Positions 28,171-36,721 are shown, counted from the stretch's first letter. The stretch is DNA of 64,000 nt from Kamptonema formosum PCC 10802 (GCF_000332335.1 NZ_KB235948.1:5770722-5834721); one strand, 5' to 3'. The notes: generated by a model from the letters alone, not told the origin. Numbers and translations are program-made.

Positions 28171-29547
28171 ATGCTCGGGTTCTTCGAGAAATGGATACCA
28201 AAGCCCACTCTAACCAAAGTGAAAACTTTACAAGAGAGCAACGGACACAGCGCCGACCGGCAGCAGCCCGTTAAATTGTCGATCGTCACGCAGTTTTATC
28301 CGCCGGACTATGCCGCAACCGGCCAGTTTATTCAGGAGCTAGCCACTCAGCTGGAACGGCAAGGCATGCACATCCACATCTTCACCGGCCAACCCGGGTA
28401 TGCCTTCCAAACAGATGCCGCTCCACCGCTGGAATTTTCCGAGAAAATCTTAATTCGGCGAACGCGCACATCTCGTATGTGGCCCAAGCGGATTCGCGGC
28501 AGAGCCTTAAATGGACTCATGTTTTGTCTGCGTTCCGGCTTGCATTTACTCAAAGCTTGCTGGCGGGGAGATATTTTGCTGATCACCACCGAGCCCCCCT
28601 ACTTGCCGGTGCTGGGGTTATTAGCTAATATATGCTTTAATGTCCCCTATGTTTGCCTGCTCTACGATTTATATCCCGATGCGGCAGTCGAGCTAAAAGT
28701 CATCCACCCTAAACATTTTATCGTTCGGTTCTGGGATACCCTCAACAGATGGATTTGGAAACGGTCACAGGCAGCGATCGTCCTCAGCTCCACGATGCGA
28801 GATCGCGTCGCAGCCAAATGTCCCGAGATTAAAGACAAGATTTCCGTCATTCACAGCTGGGCAGATGCCGACTGGATCAAACCCATTGACAAGAAAGATA
28901 ATTGGTTCGCACGACAGCACAATCTAGCTGACAAATTTACGGTTCTATACTCTGGCAACATGGGCCGATGTCATGACATGGATACCATTCTAGATGCAGC
29001 TGAATATCTGCAAAATGACCCCATTCAGTTTGTCTTCATTGGGGCGGGTGCGAAGCGGCAATTTTGTATAGATAGAGTTCGCGAATCTGGCTTAAAAAAC
29101 TGCATTTTTTTGCCCTATCAAGACAAAGAAACTCTCCCCTACTCGCTGACTGCTGCTGACTTGTCTTTAGTCAGCATTAGTCCCGGACTGGAAGGTGTGA
29201 TTGCCCCCAGCAAGCTTTACGGCATCTTAGCAGCTGGGCGTCCCGTTGCAGCCATCTGTGAGAAACATTCGTATTTACGTCAGCTTTTGACTGATGGCAA
29301 ATGCGGTGCGGCCTTCAATAATGGAGATGGAAAAAGTCTGGCGGATTATATTCGCTTTCTTGCTGCAGATCCGCAGCTAGCAGCTCATATGGGCAAGGCG
29401 GGCCGGCGCTACCTCATGTCCCACTTTACCCCGGAAATTATTGCCCAGCAGTACGCGCAGGTCTTGAACCCCCTTGCGAAATCCAGAACTCAGAATTCAG
29501 CAGACAGAATTCAGCCGAAAAAAACATTCCTAACTCCTGACTCCTGA
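28171..29547 (+). CDS. glycosyltransferase family 4 (WbuB-like)
   Basis: The 458-residue protein follows the WbuB pattern: IVTQFYPPDYAATGQFIQELA near residue 40, TTEPPYLPVLGLL, a donor domain with VLYSGNMGRCHDMDTIL and PGLEGVIAPSKLYGILAAGRP. About 30 extra residues precede the conserved start, and the C-terminal 25 residues look non-conserved. It is the last glycosyltransferase of the EPS region. WbuB-type enzymes often transfer fucosamine or related sugars, but the substrate here is open. Confidence 0.88.
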   Translation: MLGFFEKWIPKPTLTKVKTLQESNGHSADRQQPVKLSIVTQFYPPDYAATGQFIQELATQLERQGMHIHIFTGQPGYAFQTDAAPPLEFSEKILIRRTRTSRMWPKRIRGRALNGLMFCLRSGLHLLKACWRGDILLITTEPPYLPVLGLLANICFNVPYVCLLYDLYPDAAVELKVIHPKHFIVRFWDTLNRWIWKRSQAAIVLSSTMRDRVAAKCPEIKDKISVIHSWADADWIKPIDKKDNWFARQHNLADKFTVLYSGNMGRCHDMDTILDAAEYLQNDPIQFVFIGAGAKRQFCIDRVRESGLKNCIFLPYQDKETLPYSLTAADLSLVSISPGLEGVIAPSKLYGILAAGRPVAAICEKHSYLRQLLTDGKCGAAFNNGDGKSLADYIRFLAADPQLAAHMGKAGRRYLMSHFTPEIIAQQYAQVLNPLAKSRTQNSADRIQPKKTFLTPDS

Positions 29548-29599
29548 GTGCTGACTCCTCTGCAACAGCTGCTCGATCTGTGTGACAGGCATTATCAGA

Positions 29600-29605
29600 T
29601 ATAAT
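29600..29605 (+). promoter_or_regulatory. candidate -10 box TATAAT of a possible small RNA
   Basis: A consensus TATAAT lies in a region without a convincing protein gene. No good -35 hexamer is seen 16-18 bases upstream. If active, transcription would start near 29612 and could run to the hairpin at 29898-29928. Confidence 0.3.
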
Positions 29606-29611
29606 AAAACG

Positions 29612-29932
29612 CCAGGGCTGAGGAAAGAATTGAGCAGATCCCTGCCGTGGGTGCTTTGCCATTTGGGTTCGGACGATACGAAGTCAGCGGTCACAGCCTC
29701 TCACTCGGTAGCGACAGAACGGATGGCCGGGTGCGCTCGGAGTGGCCAAAGCAGACTGTCGCCGGTTATCGCGACCGCCAAAATCTATGAAAGCAAATTG
29801 CCGGTCTTAATTGCGCAGCACCACCGGCAATTTGGCAGCTTTATCTTTGGCGCTCTGGGAAATATGTCAATTGGCCGTGTCATTCCTTGGGTTACCAGAA
29901 ACCCGGTTTCTTTAAGAAACCGGGTTTCTTAA
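29612..29932 (+). ncRNA. possible structured RNA, unassigned
   Basis: Between the last EPS gene and the next gene lies about 320 bases that follow a TATAAT and end in a strong 15-bp hairpin. A frame of 116 codons exists here but its translation has no recognisable features. A long-range pairing TGCTTTG (29651-29657) with CAAAGCA (29747-29753) encloses an internally paired, G-rich domain. I could not match it to RNase P, SRP, tmRNA or 6S RNA from memory, so this is only a suggestion of a non-coding RNA. Confidence 0.25.
29898..29928. terminator. 15-bp perfect hairpin (AAACCCGGTTT type)
   Basis: The arms are perfectly complementary over 15 bases with a 1-base centre, and TT follows. This palindrome (GAAACCCGGTTTC...) recurs in cyanobacteria, and a half-copy is present near 50921. 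It may end transcription in both directions or simply be an interspersed repeat. Confidence 0.5.
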
Positions 29933-29951
29933 TGTTCGCGTAAACCCGCCC

Positions 29952-30143
29952 CTAATTGACCGCTTTGAGGGTGGCCTGCACACTGGCATCTCCCTGAATC
30001 ATCGGCATTTTGTGAGCGGGAGCGGTGGGAGTCCCGCGTGCGCCGGCATCTGACGGGCATTTTTTCAATTGGAAAAACCTAAAAGCCTGTTCCACAATAG
30101 TAGTCAGTTCTTCATCTGTGCGGACAGCAACTGCTACTCCCAT
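29952..30143 (-). CDS. possible small hypothetical protein
   Basis: A 63-codon frame with natural-looking codon use reads MGVAVAVRTDEELTTIVEQAF and ends with IQGDASVQATLKAVN. It is head-to-head with the DCC-family gene: the two ATG codons overlap inside one CATG. I recognise no family. It may be a real short soluble protein or a chance frame; the start has only a weak GGTAAG upstream. Confidence 0.35.
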   Translation of the reverse strand: MGVAVAVRTDEELTTIVEQAFRFFQLKKCPSDAGARGTPTAPAHKMPMIQGDASVQATLKAVN

Positions 30144-30558
30144 GACTTACCATGTAATTTACGACGGCAATTGCAACCTGTGCGTCACGCTGGTGCAGCT
30201 GCTGGAAAGCTTAGATAAGGGGGAGCGGTTTACCTACATCCCCATGCAAGACGAACCGGCTCTCAGTGACTTTGGCATCACCCCCTCTGACTGCGAGCTG
30301 GGCATGATTTTGATTGACGCCGGTGCCCCCGATCGCCGATGGCAAGGCAGTGACGCCGCTGAGGAGATTGGGCGCTTGCTGCCTTTGGGCAGCGTGTTTG
30401 TGGCAGCCTATCGGGCCCTGCCCGGGCTGAAGTGGGCAGGCGACCGCGTCTACGAACAGATTCGCGACCACCGGTACGCTTTGTTCGGCAAGCGCTCTGC
30501 TGCTTATCGCTCTGTTTACCCATCCTGCTGCAGCTTAACGAAACGGGCTAGAGGCTAG
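30142..30558 (+). CDS. DCC-family thiol-disulfide oxidoreductase-like protein (DUF393)
   Basis: The family signature is at the N-terminus: YDGNCNLCVTLV with a DGxCxxC thioredoxin-like active site at about residues 7-12. Further marks are IPMQDEPALSDFGI and RLLPLGSVFVAAYRALPG, and the length (138) fits DUF393. These proteins are predicted disulfide oxidoreductases of unknown partner. The ATG at 30142 gives the canonical start; a longer frame from 30025 would read through the antisense small gene. No clear Shine-Dalgarno is seen. Confidence 0.85.
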   Translation: MTYHVIYDGNCNLCVTLVQLLESLDKGERFTYIPMQDEPALSDFGITPSDCELGMILIDAGAPDRRWQGSDAAEEIGRLLPLGSVFVAAYRALPGLKWAGDRVYEQIRDHRYALFGKRSAAYRSVYPSCCSLTKRARG

Positions 30559-30580
30559 GGCTAAGGTGCGTGAAGGGCTG

Positions 30581-30640
30581 TAGGGGCGGGTTCACCAATA
30601 ATCTTTGCCAGCAGCAGATATGTGGGGTAAACCCGCCCCC
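30581..30640. repeat. TAGGGGCGGGTT inverted-repeat element
   Basis: TAGGGGCGGGTT at 30581-30592 faces an imperfect complement AAACCCGCCCCC ending at 30640, forming a 60-base palindromic element. A closely similar element lies at 37921-37982. Both sit just after the 3' ends of genes. Confidence 0.65.
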
Positions 30641-30688
30641 ACGCTGTGAAAGTGCGGTGGGGTTCTCGCACTGCGGCACCCTACTGCT

Positions 30689-31108
30689 CTAGCCGTTGAA
30701 CACCTCGAATATCTGCCGGCAAAACTGTTTCAGCTTTTCCGCCGCTGCCGGTGCCGGTTGGGCAGAGCCCTCAAACCGCCAGTCCTCGACCGTTGAGAAT
30801 CGCCACTGTTTGCCTTGATGGTCAAATCCAGCAGCCTCCACCCCGATGGCGCGCCGGTGGCCATTCAGTGGGTCGTCGTAAAAGCGGATCTGAACCAGAA
30901 TGCTGCGGCTCTGGAACGACCTGCTCCAGCCCGGGAAATGGAAACCGATGTCGATGGAATCGGGATCGACCAGTTCCTGAGTGTCCGGGTCATTGATCCA
31001 GGGTTTGAGATCGGCCCTGGCACCGGGAAACTCGGATTTGAATAGATTAACCACTGCCGCGATCTTGCTGGCCACTTCAAAGCTCCGGGCCTTCTCAGCT
31101 GCGTTCAC
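30689..31108 (-). CDS. conserved hypothetical protein (cyanobacterial type)
   Basis: The 139-residue soluble protein reads as a real gene with balanced codon use: EVASKIAAVVNLFKSEFPGARADLKPWINDPDTQELVDPDSIDIGFHFPGW, then a beta-rich middle (ILVQIRFYDDPLN) and an amphipathic C-terminal helix (AAAEKLKQFCRQIFEVFNG). No catalytic motif, signal peptide or membrane segment is apparent. I do not recognise a named family. It is transcribed away from the gene at 31245. Confidence 0.7.
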   Translation of the reverse strand: MNAAEKARSFEVASKIAAVVNLFKSEFPGARADLKPWINDPDTQELVDPDSIDIGFHFPGWSRSFQSRSILVQIRFYDDPLNGHRRAIGVEAAGFDHQGKQWRFSTVEDWRFEGSAQPAPAAAEKLKQFCRQIFEVFNG

Positions 31109-31244
31109 TCAAAACACTCCTACAAACGTGCTATCAGATTGTGATCTAATGGTTTCAGATGGGCAGACTGAAGTTTTTCATATCAAGATAGCCCATCTCA
31201 CCGCCCGAGCGAGCGGCAATCAACGGAACCTAGGAGTCAAACAG

Positions 31245-31631
31245 ATGGCCACCCCCTGTCACATTATTGTTGAAGGGAATCCTGCAATCATCTATGCCAG
31301 TCGGAATGGCAGCCCCGACAAAGTGCGGCGCATCCTCAAGCCATTCCTAGAGAAATTTTTGCAAGAGAGAGAGACCGCTGGTGAATACTGTGATACAGCT
31401 GAGTGCTTAGTGGCTCAGATTATCGTCCGGTTTGGTTTTGAGATTTGTGAGGACGATTTCTCGAATTTGAGGGTGGGCTTGAATTACGACCCAACGGTGG
31501 CATACCTCTATTCGGTCGCGTCCAATGGGACCATCAGTGTGTGGGTGCCAGAGGAAGAATATCGCAATAATCCCAGTTTGGGTCTCAAAGGCTGTCGCCG
31601 GTTGGACAATGAAGTCTGGCACCTGGAGTAG
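31245..31631 (+). CDS. conserved hypothetical protein
   Basis: The ATG at 31245 has GGAG nine bases upstream (TAGGAGTC), which decides the start; the frame is open further upstream but that part overlaps the divergent gene. The 128-residue product reads MATPCHIIVEGNPAIIYASRNGSPDKVRRILKPFLEKFLQE and later VAYLYSVASNGTISVWVPEEEYRNNP, suggesting a small alpha/beta protein. I do not recognise the family and no catalytic motif stands out. Confidence 0.7.
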   Translation: MATPCHIIVEGNPAIIYASRNGSPDKVRRILKPFLEKFLQERETAGEYCDTAECLVAQIIVRFGFEICEDDFSNLRVGLNYDPTVAYLYSVASNGTISVWVPEEEYRNNPSLGLKGCRRLDNEVWHLE

Positions 31632-31706
31632 TGCGGCGGGCTAACCGTCAGAAGCAAGCTGAGTTTTGCCTTAAATTTGCATATTAATGTTATGCAATTT
31701 TGGGAT

Positions 31707-31865
31707 ATAGCAGTAGGCACTTAGGTTCGTACATTTCGGCCTCTTTTGCACCCCCGCACTCCGGCTCCTATTGTCCTAACCCATATTACTACTGGGATAT
31801 AGACGTAGGCCAGCGTCTGGCTGCCCTAAAGGTCTAATGTTTTAACCCAAGTGAATACTGCTATA
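31707..31865. repeat. MITE-like element, 159 bp, 22-bp terminal inverted repeats
   Basis: The left end TATAGCAGTAGGCACTTAGG and the right end (31844-31865) are inverted repeats agreeing at about 19 of 22 positions. The right half is shared with a second element at 62843-63006, including ATAGACGTAGG and GGTCTAATGTT. It contains no gene. This explains most of the otherwise empty gap between 31632 and 31938. Confidence 0.7.
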
Positions 31866-31938
31866 CAAGGAAAGTAGAGACTTGTAAATAGCCTTTTGCC
31901 CTCCGCTCATCACAGATAATTGTATGCAAATTAATAAT

Positions 31939-33129
31939 TTATTTATCGGGCTGGCTGCTGGGAGCTGGCCCGTTAAGATTGGGGTCGGGCTGCTTTTCAG
32001 GTGCCGGCAGGACGCGAACGCGGGCAAACTTCAGACCGCTGACTCCTTGCAGTTGCTCCACCATGCCGCATTCTATTTCCGTATCCACCCAGCCCTCACG
32101 AGCTAAGTAGCGCAGGTACTCTTGGTATTGCGCCCACTCGGCCTCAGTGGAGTAGACCAAGGTCAGCACGCCCGGTTGGGTGATGCGAGTTTGGGTCTGG
32201 GCGTCAACAGCCTTGTCAATGCGCTTCTTGACAATTTCGTAGCGGGTGTCGCGCGTGCCCCGGACGTCAAAGAGGCTTTCGGTTTGTTCGTCGTGAAAAA
32301 TGTCCACTGTTGCGTCCTGCACCAAGACCAGATGGGTGACCTGCATCTGCGTGCCGCACTCTTCTTGAATGTGGAAGGCCGTCCTGGCACAGTCGCAGAC
32401 GGCCCGCAGTTGCTCGTAGCGCAGACTGCGCAGGTGGAAAGGGGTAAATTTCGGGTCAATCGATGCCCCCGCATAAATCATGTGATCGATGCCGTCGGTA
32501 CACTCTATATCGCAGTAGTGGCGGGTGATTTGCTGCATGCGCACTTGCCAGCGATCCCAAGTTTCCCGCAACAGCTGGTTAATCTGGTTTATCGTCTGGT
32601 CATAGCGGGCGCGGGCGGTGTAAACACACCCGCGATCGTTGGCACAGCCCAGCCGGTAGGCTTCCACAGCCGCTAAAGCAGCCGGCCCGCACTGGGCAAA
32701 GTAGTCAAAGTAGATTTCCAGGTGATCTTTAAGGTACTGGGTAGCGGTGACTTCAGCGTCAACAGTCACTTGGCCCTGCAACTGCTCCATATAGTGGAAC
32801 ACATCCAGGCGCAGCTGTTCGCCGAAAGCACTTTCTTGGGATTGGCAAACGGCTTCTACCACCGCTAGCCCCAACCGAAATTGTTCTAGCAAATCCGCTT
32901 GGATGGCCTGGTTGCGCTCTTCTGAGGAGCCCCGAATGTCAGAAATGCCATACAGCGGGTAGACATCCGCAAAGACAATCGGTTCGGGCGGCAGTCCCCA
33001 GCTGCGCCGCTCTGCTTCCTGCAAAAACCGCCACTCGACGGCTGGGTGGATATTGTGGAGTCGCGTCACTCGCTGCTCAATCGATGCGAGCATTGACTTC
33101 GATAGGTTTAGTGACTTGATTGGATTCAC
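31939..33129 (-). CDS. conserved protein resembling the C-terminal part of Bacteroidetes GAF-domain proteins
   Basis: This 396-residue soluble protein begins with a short helix region and NIHPAVEWRFLQEAERR, then PIVFADVYPLYGISDIRGSSEERN. I associate that combination with a C-terminal region of GAF-domain proteins seen mainly in Bacteroidetes; this is from memory and unchecked. A long alpha-helical middle follows, then a beta-rich end (THLVLVQDATVDIFHDEQTESLFDVRGTRDTRYEIVKKRIDKA) and a Pro-rich tail. No N-terminal GAF domain is encoded upstream: 33130-33827 has no long minus-strand frame. The gene is therefore either a stand-alone form or 5'-truncated. Confidence 0.55.
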   Translation of the reverse strand: MNPIKSLNLSKSMLASIEQRVTRLHNIHPAVEWRFLQEAERRSWGLPPEPIVFADVYPLYGISDIRGSSEERNQAIQADLLEQFRLGLAVVEAVCQSQESAFGEQLRLDVFHYMEQLQGQVTVDAEVTATQYLKDHLEIYFDYFAQCGPAALAAVEAYRLGCANDRGCVYTARARYDQTINQINQLLRETWDRWQVRMQQITRHYCDIECTDGIDHMIYAGASIDPKFTPFHLRSLRYEQLRAVCDCARTAFHIQEECGTQMQVTHLVLVQDATVDIFHDEQTESLFDVRGTRDTRYEIVKKRIDKAVDAQTQTRITQPGVLTLVYSTEAEWAQYQEYLRYLAREGWVDTEIECGMVEQLQGVSGLKFARVRVLPAPEKQPDPNLNGPAPSSQPDK

Positions 33130-33827
33130 TGAGGGGCGTGCCAGATACCGACCTGATATTTATACCAGGCAATATGCCGGTTGACGCTGCTCTTAACTGT
33201 TTTGTTGCTACTAGCAGAGCAACAGGCTTTTTTGACAGAGAGCAGAATCATCCGCCAGAGATATTCAGCCGGCTGGTAAGGGCAATGGGCGAGACCAGTT
33301 TTGTGAGGAGAGGTACGGCGGAGCTTCACGGCTTGCGCCCTGAATGTCACACCGGCTCAAAGCCCTCGCGGTTGTTTTGTGAATATAGATGCATCCTTAG
33401 ATTAAGAGAGTAACACACCACGCCCCAGTCAAATCTGCCGGCCCGTCTAGGATCGCTTGGCAAGTGGAAAGCGCCCGCCGGCTTTCTGTTCCGGGCCCAA
33501 AACGCTGCGGTCGCTGGCGGGAGTGGGGAGAAATTGTTCGCGCAGCGCCTAAACCTGCCACAAAAGCTGAGGGACCTCCCAGAGAAAGAGGAGTGAGAGC
33601 CCCGGCAGCTAGGTTCTAGGTTTTGAAGCGTGCTATACTTTCTGTGCGGTATCGAGACAAGTCAAGAGCGGGTGTGGGGTTTGGCCCAACTGCCTCAAAG
33701 GCCAGCACCGTTAAGCTGCAGGGGCGGGGAGCGCCCGAAATATCTGTCAGCCAGCGAGAGGGTGGGATAGGCCCGCCCCCTCGGCAGTGTCACTAGAGTA
33801 AAGAAATTAGCTAGCCCATATCGATTT
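33130..33827. other. 700-base region without a convincing gene, upstream of ffh
   Basis: Only short, featureless frames occur. The stretch holds GC-rich potential hairpins around 33450-33610, a CTATACTTT around 33631 that could be part of the ffh promoter, and a TAGGGGCGGG-type repeat half (33718-33780). I see no known RNA family. Confidence 0.5.
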
Positions 33828-35270
33828 ATGTTTGACGCCCTTGCTGAACGCTTAGAAGGTGCCTGGAAAAAACTGCGGGGTCAGGACAAGATTTCGGAGT
33901 CCAACATCCAAGAGGCTCTGCGGGAGGTCCGCCGCGCCCTCCTGGAAGCGGATGTGAATCTTCAGGTGGTCAAGGAATTTATTGCCGAGGTGGAAGCCAA
34001 GGCGCAGGGAGCAGAGGTGATCTCCGGAGTGCGACCGGCACAACAGTTCGTCAAGATTGTCCATGACGAACTGGTGGCGGTGATGGGGGAAACGAATGTC
34101 CCTCTGGCCACAGCGGATTCCCCTCCCACGATTGTGCTGATGGCTGGGTTGCAGGGCACCGGCAAAACAACGGCGTCAGCTAAGCTGGCTTTACACCTGC
34201 GCAAGCTCAATCGCAGCGCCCTGCTTGTGGCGACTGACATCTACCGCCCAGCTGCTATTGACCAGCTGCTGACTCTGGGCAAGCAGATCGGGGTGCCGGT
34301 GTTTCAAATGGGCACCGGCACAGACCCGGTAGAGATCGCTCGCGCTGGCGTCGAGCGGGCTAAAGCAGACGGTGTGGATACCGTGATTATTGATACTGCC
34401 GGTCGCCTGCAAATCGACCAGGAGATGATGGCAGAGCTAGCACGGATTAAGCAAACTGTCAAGCCCCACGAAACCCTGCTGGTGGTGGACGCCATGACGG
34501 GTCAGGAAGCTGCTTCCCTCACCCGCACCTTCCACGAGCGGATTGGTATCACCGGCGCTATCCTCACCAAGCTGGATGGGGACAGCCGGGGGGGTGCGGC
34601 GCTGTCTGTGCGGCGAGTTTCGGGAGCGCCAATTAAGTTTGTCGGCGTGGGCGAAAAGGTGGAGGCGCTGCAACCGTTCTATCCAGAGCGGATGGCCTCT
34701 AGGATTCTGGGCATGGGGGATGTCGTCACCCTGGTGGAGAAAGCCGCTGAGGCGGTGGATCTCTCAGATGCCGAGAAGATGCAGGAGAAAATCCTCACGG
34801 CTAAGTTTGACTTCACCGACTTCCTCAAGCAGATGCGGCTGATGAAGAACATGGGGTCGCTAGGCGGTCTGATCAAGCTGATTCCGGGGATGAACAAGCT
34901 GACGGATGACCAGCTGCAGCAGGGAGAAGCCCAGCTGAAACAGGCTGAGGCGATGATTAATTCCATGACCCCAGAGGAGCGCCGCAACCCGGATTTGCTG
35001 GCGGGAACTCCGGGCCGCCGCCGCCGCATCGCTCGCGGATCTGGCTACAGTGAGGCAGAAGTCAGCAAGCTGGTGACGGATTTCACCAAGATGCGCACGC
35101 TGATGCAGCAGATGGGCCAGGGTCAATTTCCTGGACTCGGCGGGACCGGCGGCGGACCTTGGGGCGGCAACCGCCCGCCACAGCCCGGCTGGCGAGGCTA
35201 CCCCGGAGGCGCTAACCCTCAGAAGAAAAAGAAAAAGGAAAAGAAAAAGAAGGGGTTCGGGACGCTTTAG
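33828..35270 (+). CDS. ffh: signal recognition particle protein Ffh (SRP54)
   Basis: Ffh binds SRP RNA and signal sequences of nascent membrane proteins and docks with FtsY in a GTP-dependent way. All GTPase motifs are present: G1 GLQGTGKTT, the DIYRPAAIDQL loop, G3 DTAGRL, G4 TKLDGDSRGG and the GVGEKVEAL closing loop. The Met-rich M domain follows (QMRLMKNMGSLGGLIKLIPGMNKL, RRRRIARGSG). The 480-residue length is normal, with a Gly/Pro-rich linker and a lysine-rich tail (KKKKKEKKKKGFGTL) typical of cyanobacterial homologues. rpsP and khpA follow on the same strand. Confidence 0.97.
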   Translation: MFDALAERLEGAWKKLRGQDKISESNIQEALREVRRALLEADVNLQVVKEFIAEVEAKAQGAEVISGVRPAQQFVKIVHDELVAVMGETNVPLATADSPPTIVLMAGLQGTGKTTASAKLALHLRKLNRSALLVATDIYRPAAIDQLLTLGKQIGVPVFQMGTGTDPVEIARAGVERAKADGVDTVIIDTAGRLQIDQEMMAELARIKQTVKPHETLLVVDAMTGQEAASLTRTFHERIGITGAILTKLDGDSRGGAALSVRRVSGAPIKFVGVGEKVEALQPFYPERMASRILGMGDVVTLVEKAAEAVDLSDAEKMQEKILTAKFDFTDFLKQMRLMKNMGSLGGLIKLIPGMNKLTDDQLQQGEAQLKQAEAMINSMTPEERRNPDLLAGTPGRRRRIARGSGYSEAEVSKLVTDFTKMRTLMQQMGQGQFPGLGGTGGGPWGGNRPPQPGWRGYPGGANPQKKKKKEKKKKGFGTL

Positions 35271-35325
35271 CAGTCCGTCTCCAGCAATGGAAGCCAGAAA
35301 CTTTCCGCCGGCAGCTGTGTTAGGC

Positions 35326-35355
35326 TTGCGGCTGCTGGCTTTCTCGTGGTATAAT
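35326..35355 (+). promoter_or_regulatory. sigma70-type promoter of rpsP-khpA
   Basis: TTGCGG (35326-35331) and a consensus TATAAT (35350-35355) are 18 bases apart, about 90 bases ahead of the rpsP ATG. Confidence 0.6.
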
Positions 35356-35444
35356 AGAGGGCTCAAGCCGGTGAAATTTAAAAGCTGGTAGCGGATAGCT
35401 GATAGCTTAAAATCATAACTGGAGTACAAGGCATCAACATCAAC

Positions 35445-35693
35445 ATGATCAAACTGCGATTGAAGCGATACGGCAAAAAGCAGGAAGTCAGCTACAGAAT
35501 CGTAGCGATAAACAGCACCTCTCGCCGGGATGGGCGTCCTCTCGAAGAACTGGGCTTCTACAACCCCAGAACGAATGAAACCAAGCTCAACGAGGCAGCG
35601 ATTGTCAACCGGCTGAAACAAGGAGCCCAACCGACGGAGACGGTGCGCAGCATTCTCAAAAAAGCGAATATCTTCGAGCAAGTCAGTGGCTGA
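35445..35693 (+). CDS. rpsP: 30S ribosomal protein S16
   Basis: The 82-residue sequence is a textbook S16: [39 protein letters not shown], then [21 protein letters not shown]16 binds 16S rRNA early in 30S assembly. It has its own promoter in the ffh gap and overlaps the KH-domain gene by 8 bases, the usual cyanobacterial and Gram-positive rpsP-khpA pairing. Confidence 0.97.
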   Translation: MIKLRLKRYGKKQEVSYRIVAINSTSRRDGRPLEELGFYNPRTNETKLNEAAIVNRLKQGAQPTETVRSILKKANIFEQVSG

Positions 35694-36105
35694 TTTATCT
35701 GCGAACTTCGAGTCCCCACCCGCCAGTGCCGGCGCAGACTACGCTGGACTGGTACGGTTTTTAGTCGAGCCCTTTTTAGACTCGCCGGATTCCTTGAAAG
35801 TGGACTGCGAAATGTCACCCAGCAGGCCCAAGGTCTGGCTCCGCGTGGCCTTGGAAGGTGAGGATAAAGGGCGTGTTTTCGGTCGGGGCGGACGCAACAT
35901 TCAGGCGATCCGGACAGTGCTGGAAGCGTCGGCTCGGACACTTGGCCAATCGGTCTACCTGGATATCTACGGAGGCGCGGCGGGGGCGCGGGATATTCCG
36001 CCGCCAAGCCGACCACCGGCACCTAGGGGGCCAAAACCTCAAGCCCGCCGGTCAAGTGCCCCCAGGTCTTCTTCTTCGAGATCCCGCCCTCACGGATCGA
36101 GTTAA
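35686..36105 (+). CDS. khpA: KH-domain RNA-binding protein KhpA
   Basis: A single type II KH domain spans about residues 15-95: [22 protein letters not shown], then [19 protein letters not shown], where GRGG is the GxxG RNA-contacting loop. A basic, Ser/Pro/Arg-rich tail of about 45 residues follows ([10 protein letters not shown]), longer than in many homologues. The start is a GTG overlapping the end of rpsP, so translation is coupled. KhpA proteins act as RNA chaperones, often with KhpB. Confidence 0.93.
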   Translation: MADLSANFESPPASAGADYAGLVRFLVEPFLDSPDSLKVDCEMSPSRPKVWLRVALEGEDKGRVFGRGGRNIQAIRTVLEASARTLGQSVYLDIYGGAAGARDIPPPSRPPAPRGPKPQARRSSAPRSSSSRSRPHGSS

Positions 36106-36336
36106 CTCGGGAAAAGGGTCGCTATTTGGCAGGCTATGTCGGAACCTCCCTGACATTCCCAGGCTTGCGGGGCGACCCTTGCGGTCGCCCGGAACAAGGG
36201 GGTGGGGAGAGCCGGAATTTGTTGAGTCATCTTTGATTTTTCCAAAGAGTTTCTCTGGCTTTCGTGCGCTTCGCACCGCGAGCCCGCGCCGCAACTTTTT
36301 GAAATGTTTTGGGTGTCTGGAGCGGGCGCAAAAATG

Positions 36337-36368
36337 CCCGCCCGGTGCGCCTAGGCGGGTTTCTTTTC
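36337..36368 (+). terminator. rho-independent terminator after khpA
   Basis: CCCGCC (36337-36342) pairs with GGCGGG (36354-36359) and a T-rich run (TTTCTTTTC) follows. It lies 230 bases after khpA and could end the rpsP-khpA transcript. Confidence 0.65.
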
Positions 36369-36400
36369 TCAAAGTATGACTTGTGGAGCCAACCTTTAAC

Positions 36401-36721
36401 CTAGGGCTCGCCTGTGTACATCAGGACTCCATCAATATTCTCAATTCCATTTAGGGCAATCTGGCTAGGCACCTAGTCACCATCTATTTTGCGACATTCA
36501 GCAGACAGAACATCTCCATCAACAGAAATATTTTCGGAACTGAGATGGAAACTCGCCTCTTGGCTGGGGTCAGTAACTCTCAGGACTCCATCAATGTTTT
36601 CAATTCCCATTAAAACTAGAGAGGTTTCATTCCACGACCCATCCCGCCTTTGGCAAACGGCTGACAGCACGTTGCCATCAATTGTTATATACTGGCAAGT
36701 CAATTGATAGCTGCTACTCAT
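36401..36721 (-). pseudogene. cyanovirin-N (CVNH) lectin gene with a premature stop
   Basis: The frame shows two tandem CVNH repeats: YQLTCQYITIDGNVLSAVCQRRDGSW then LMGIENIDGVLRV, and FHLSSENISVDGDVLSAECRKIDGD. A TAG at 36473-36475 follows where CVNH proteins have Trp (DGSW), and the same frame goes on as VPSQIALNGIENIDGVLM to a final stop at 36401. The simplest reading is a TGG-to-TAG nonsense change in an otherwise complete gene of about 106 codons. The first repeat keeps both Cys, but the first Cys of the second pair is Ser (SSENIS). CVNH proteins bind high-mannose glycans; without the last strand the fold is unlikely to form. Confidence 0.82.

Noticed and set aside
29582..29932. 116-codon frame as a protein gene
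   Set aside because: Translation lacks domain, composition or start signals, and the end reads through a perfect hairpin.
33421..33620. SRP RNA or tmRNA upstream of ffh
   Set aside because: The GGTCAGGTCCGGAAGGAAGCA-type apical signature of SRP RNA and the tRNA-like ends of tmRNA are absent.
36052..36379. Frames of over 100 codons on both strands after khpA
   Set aside because: They cross the terminator and have no family features; both are GC-driven shadows.
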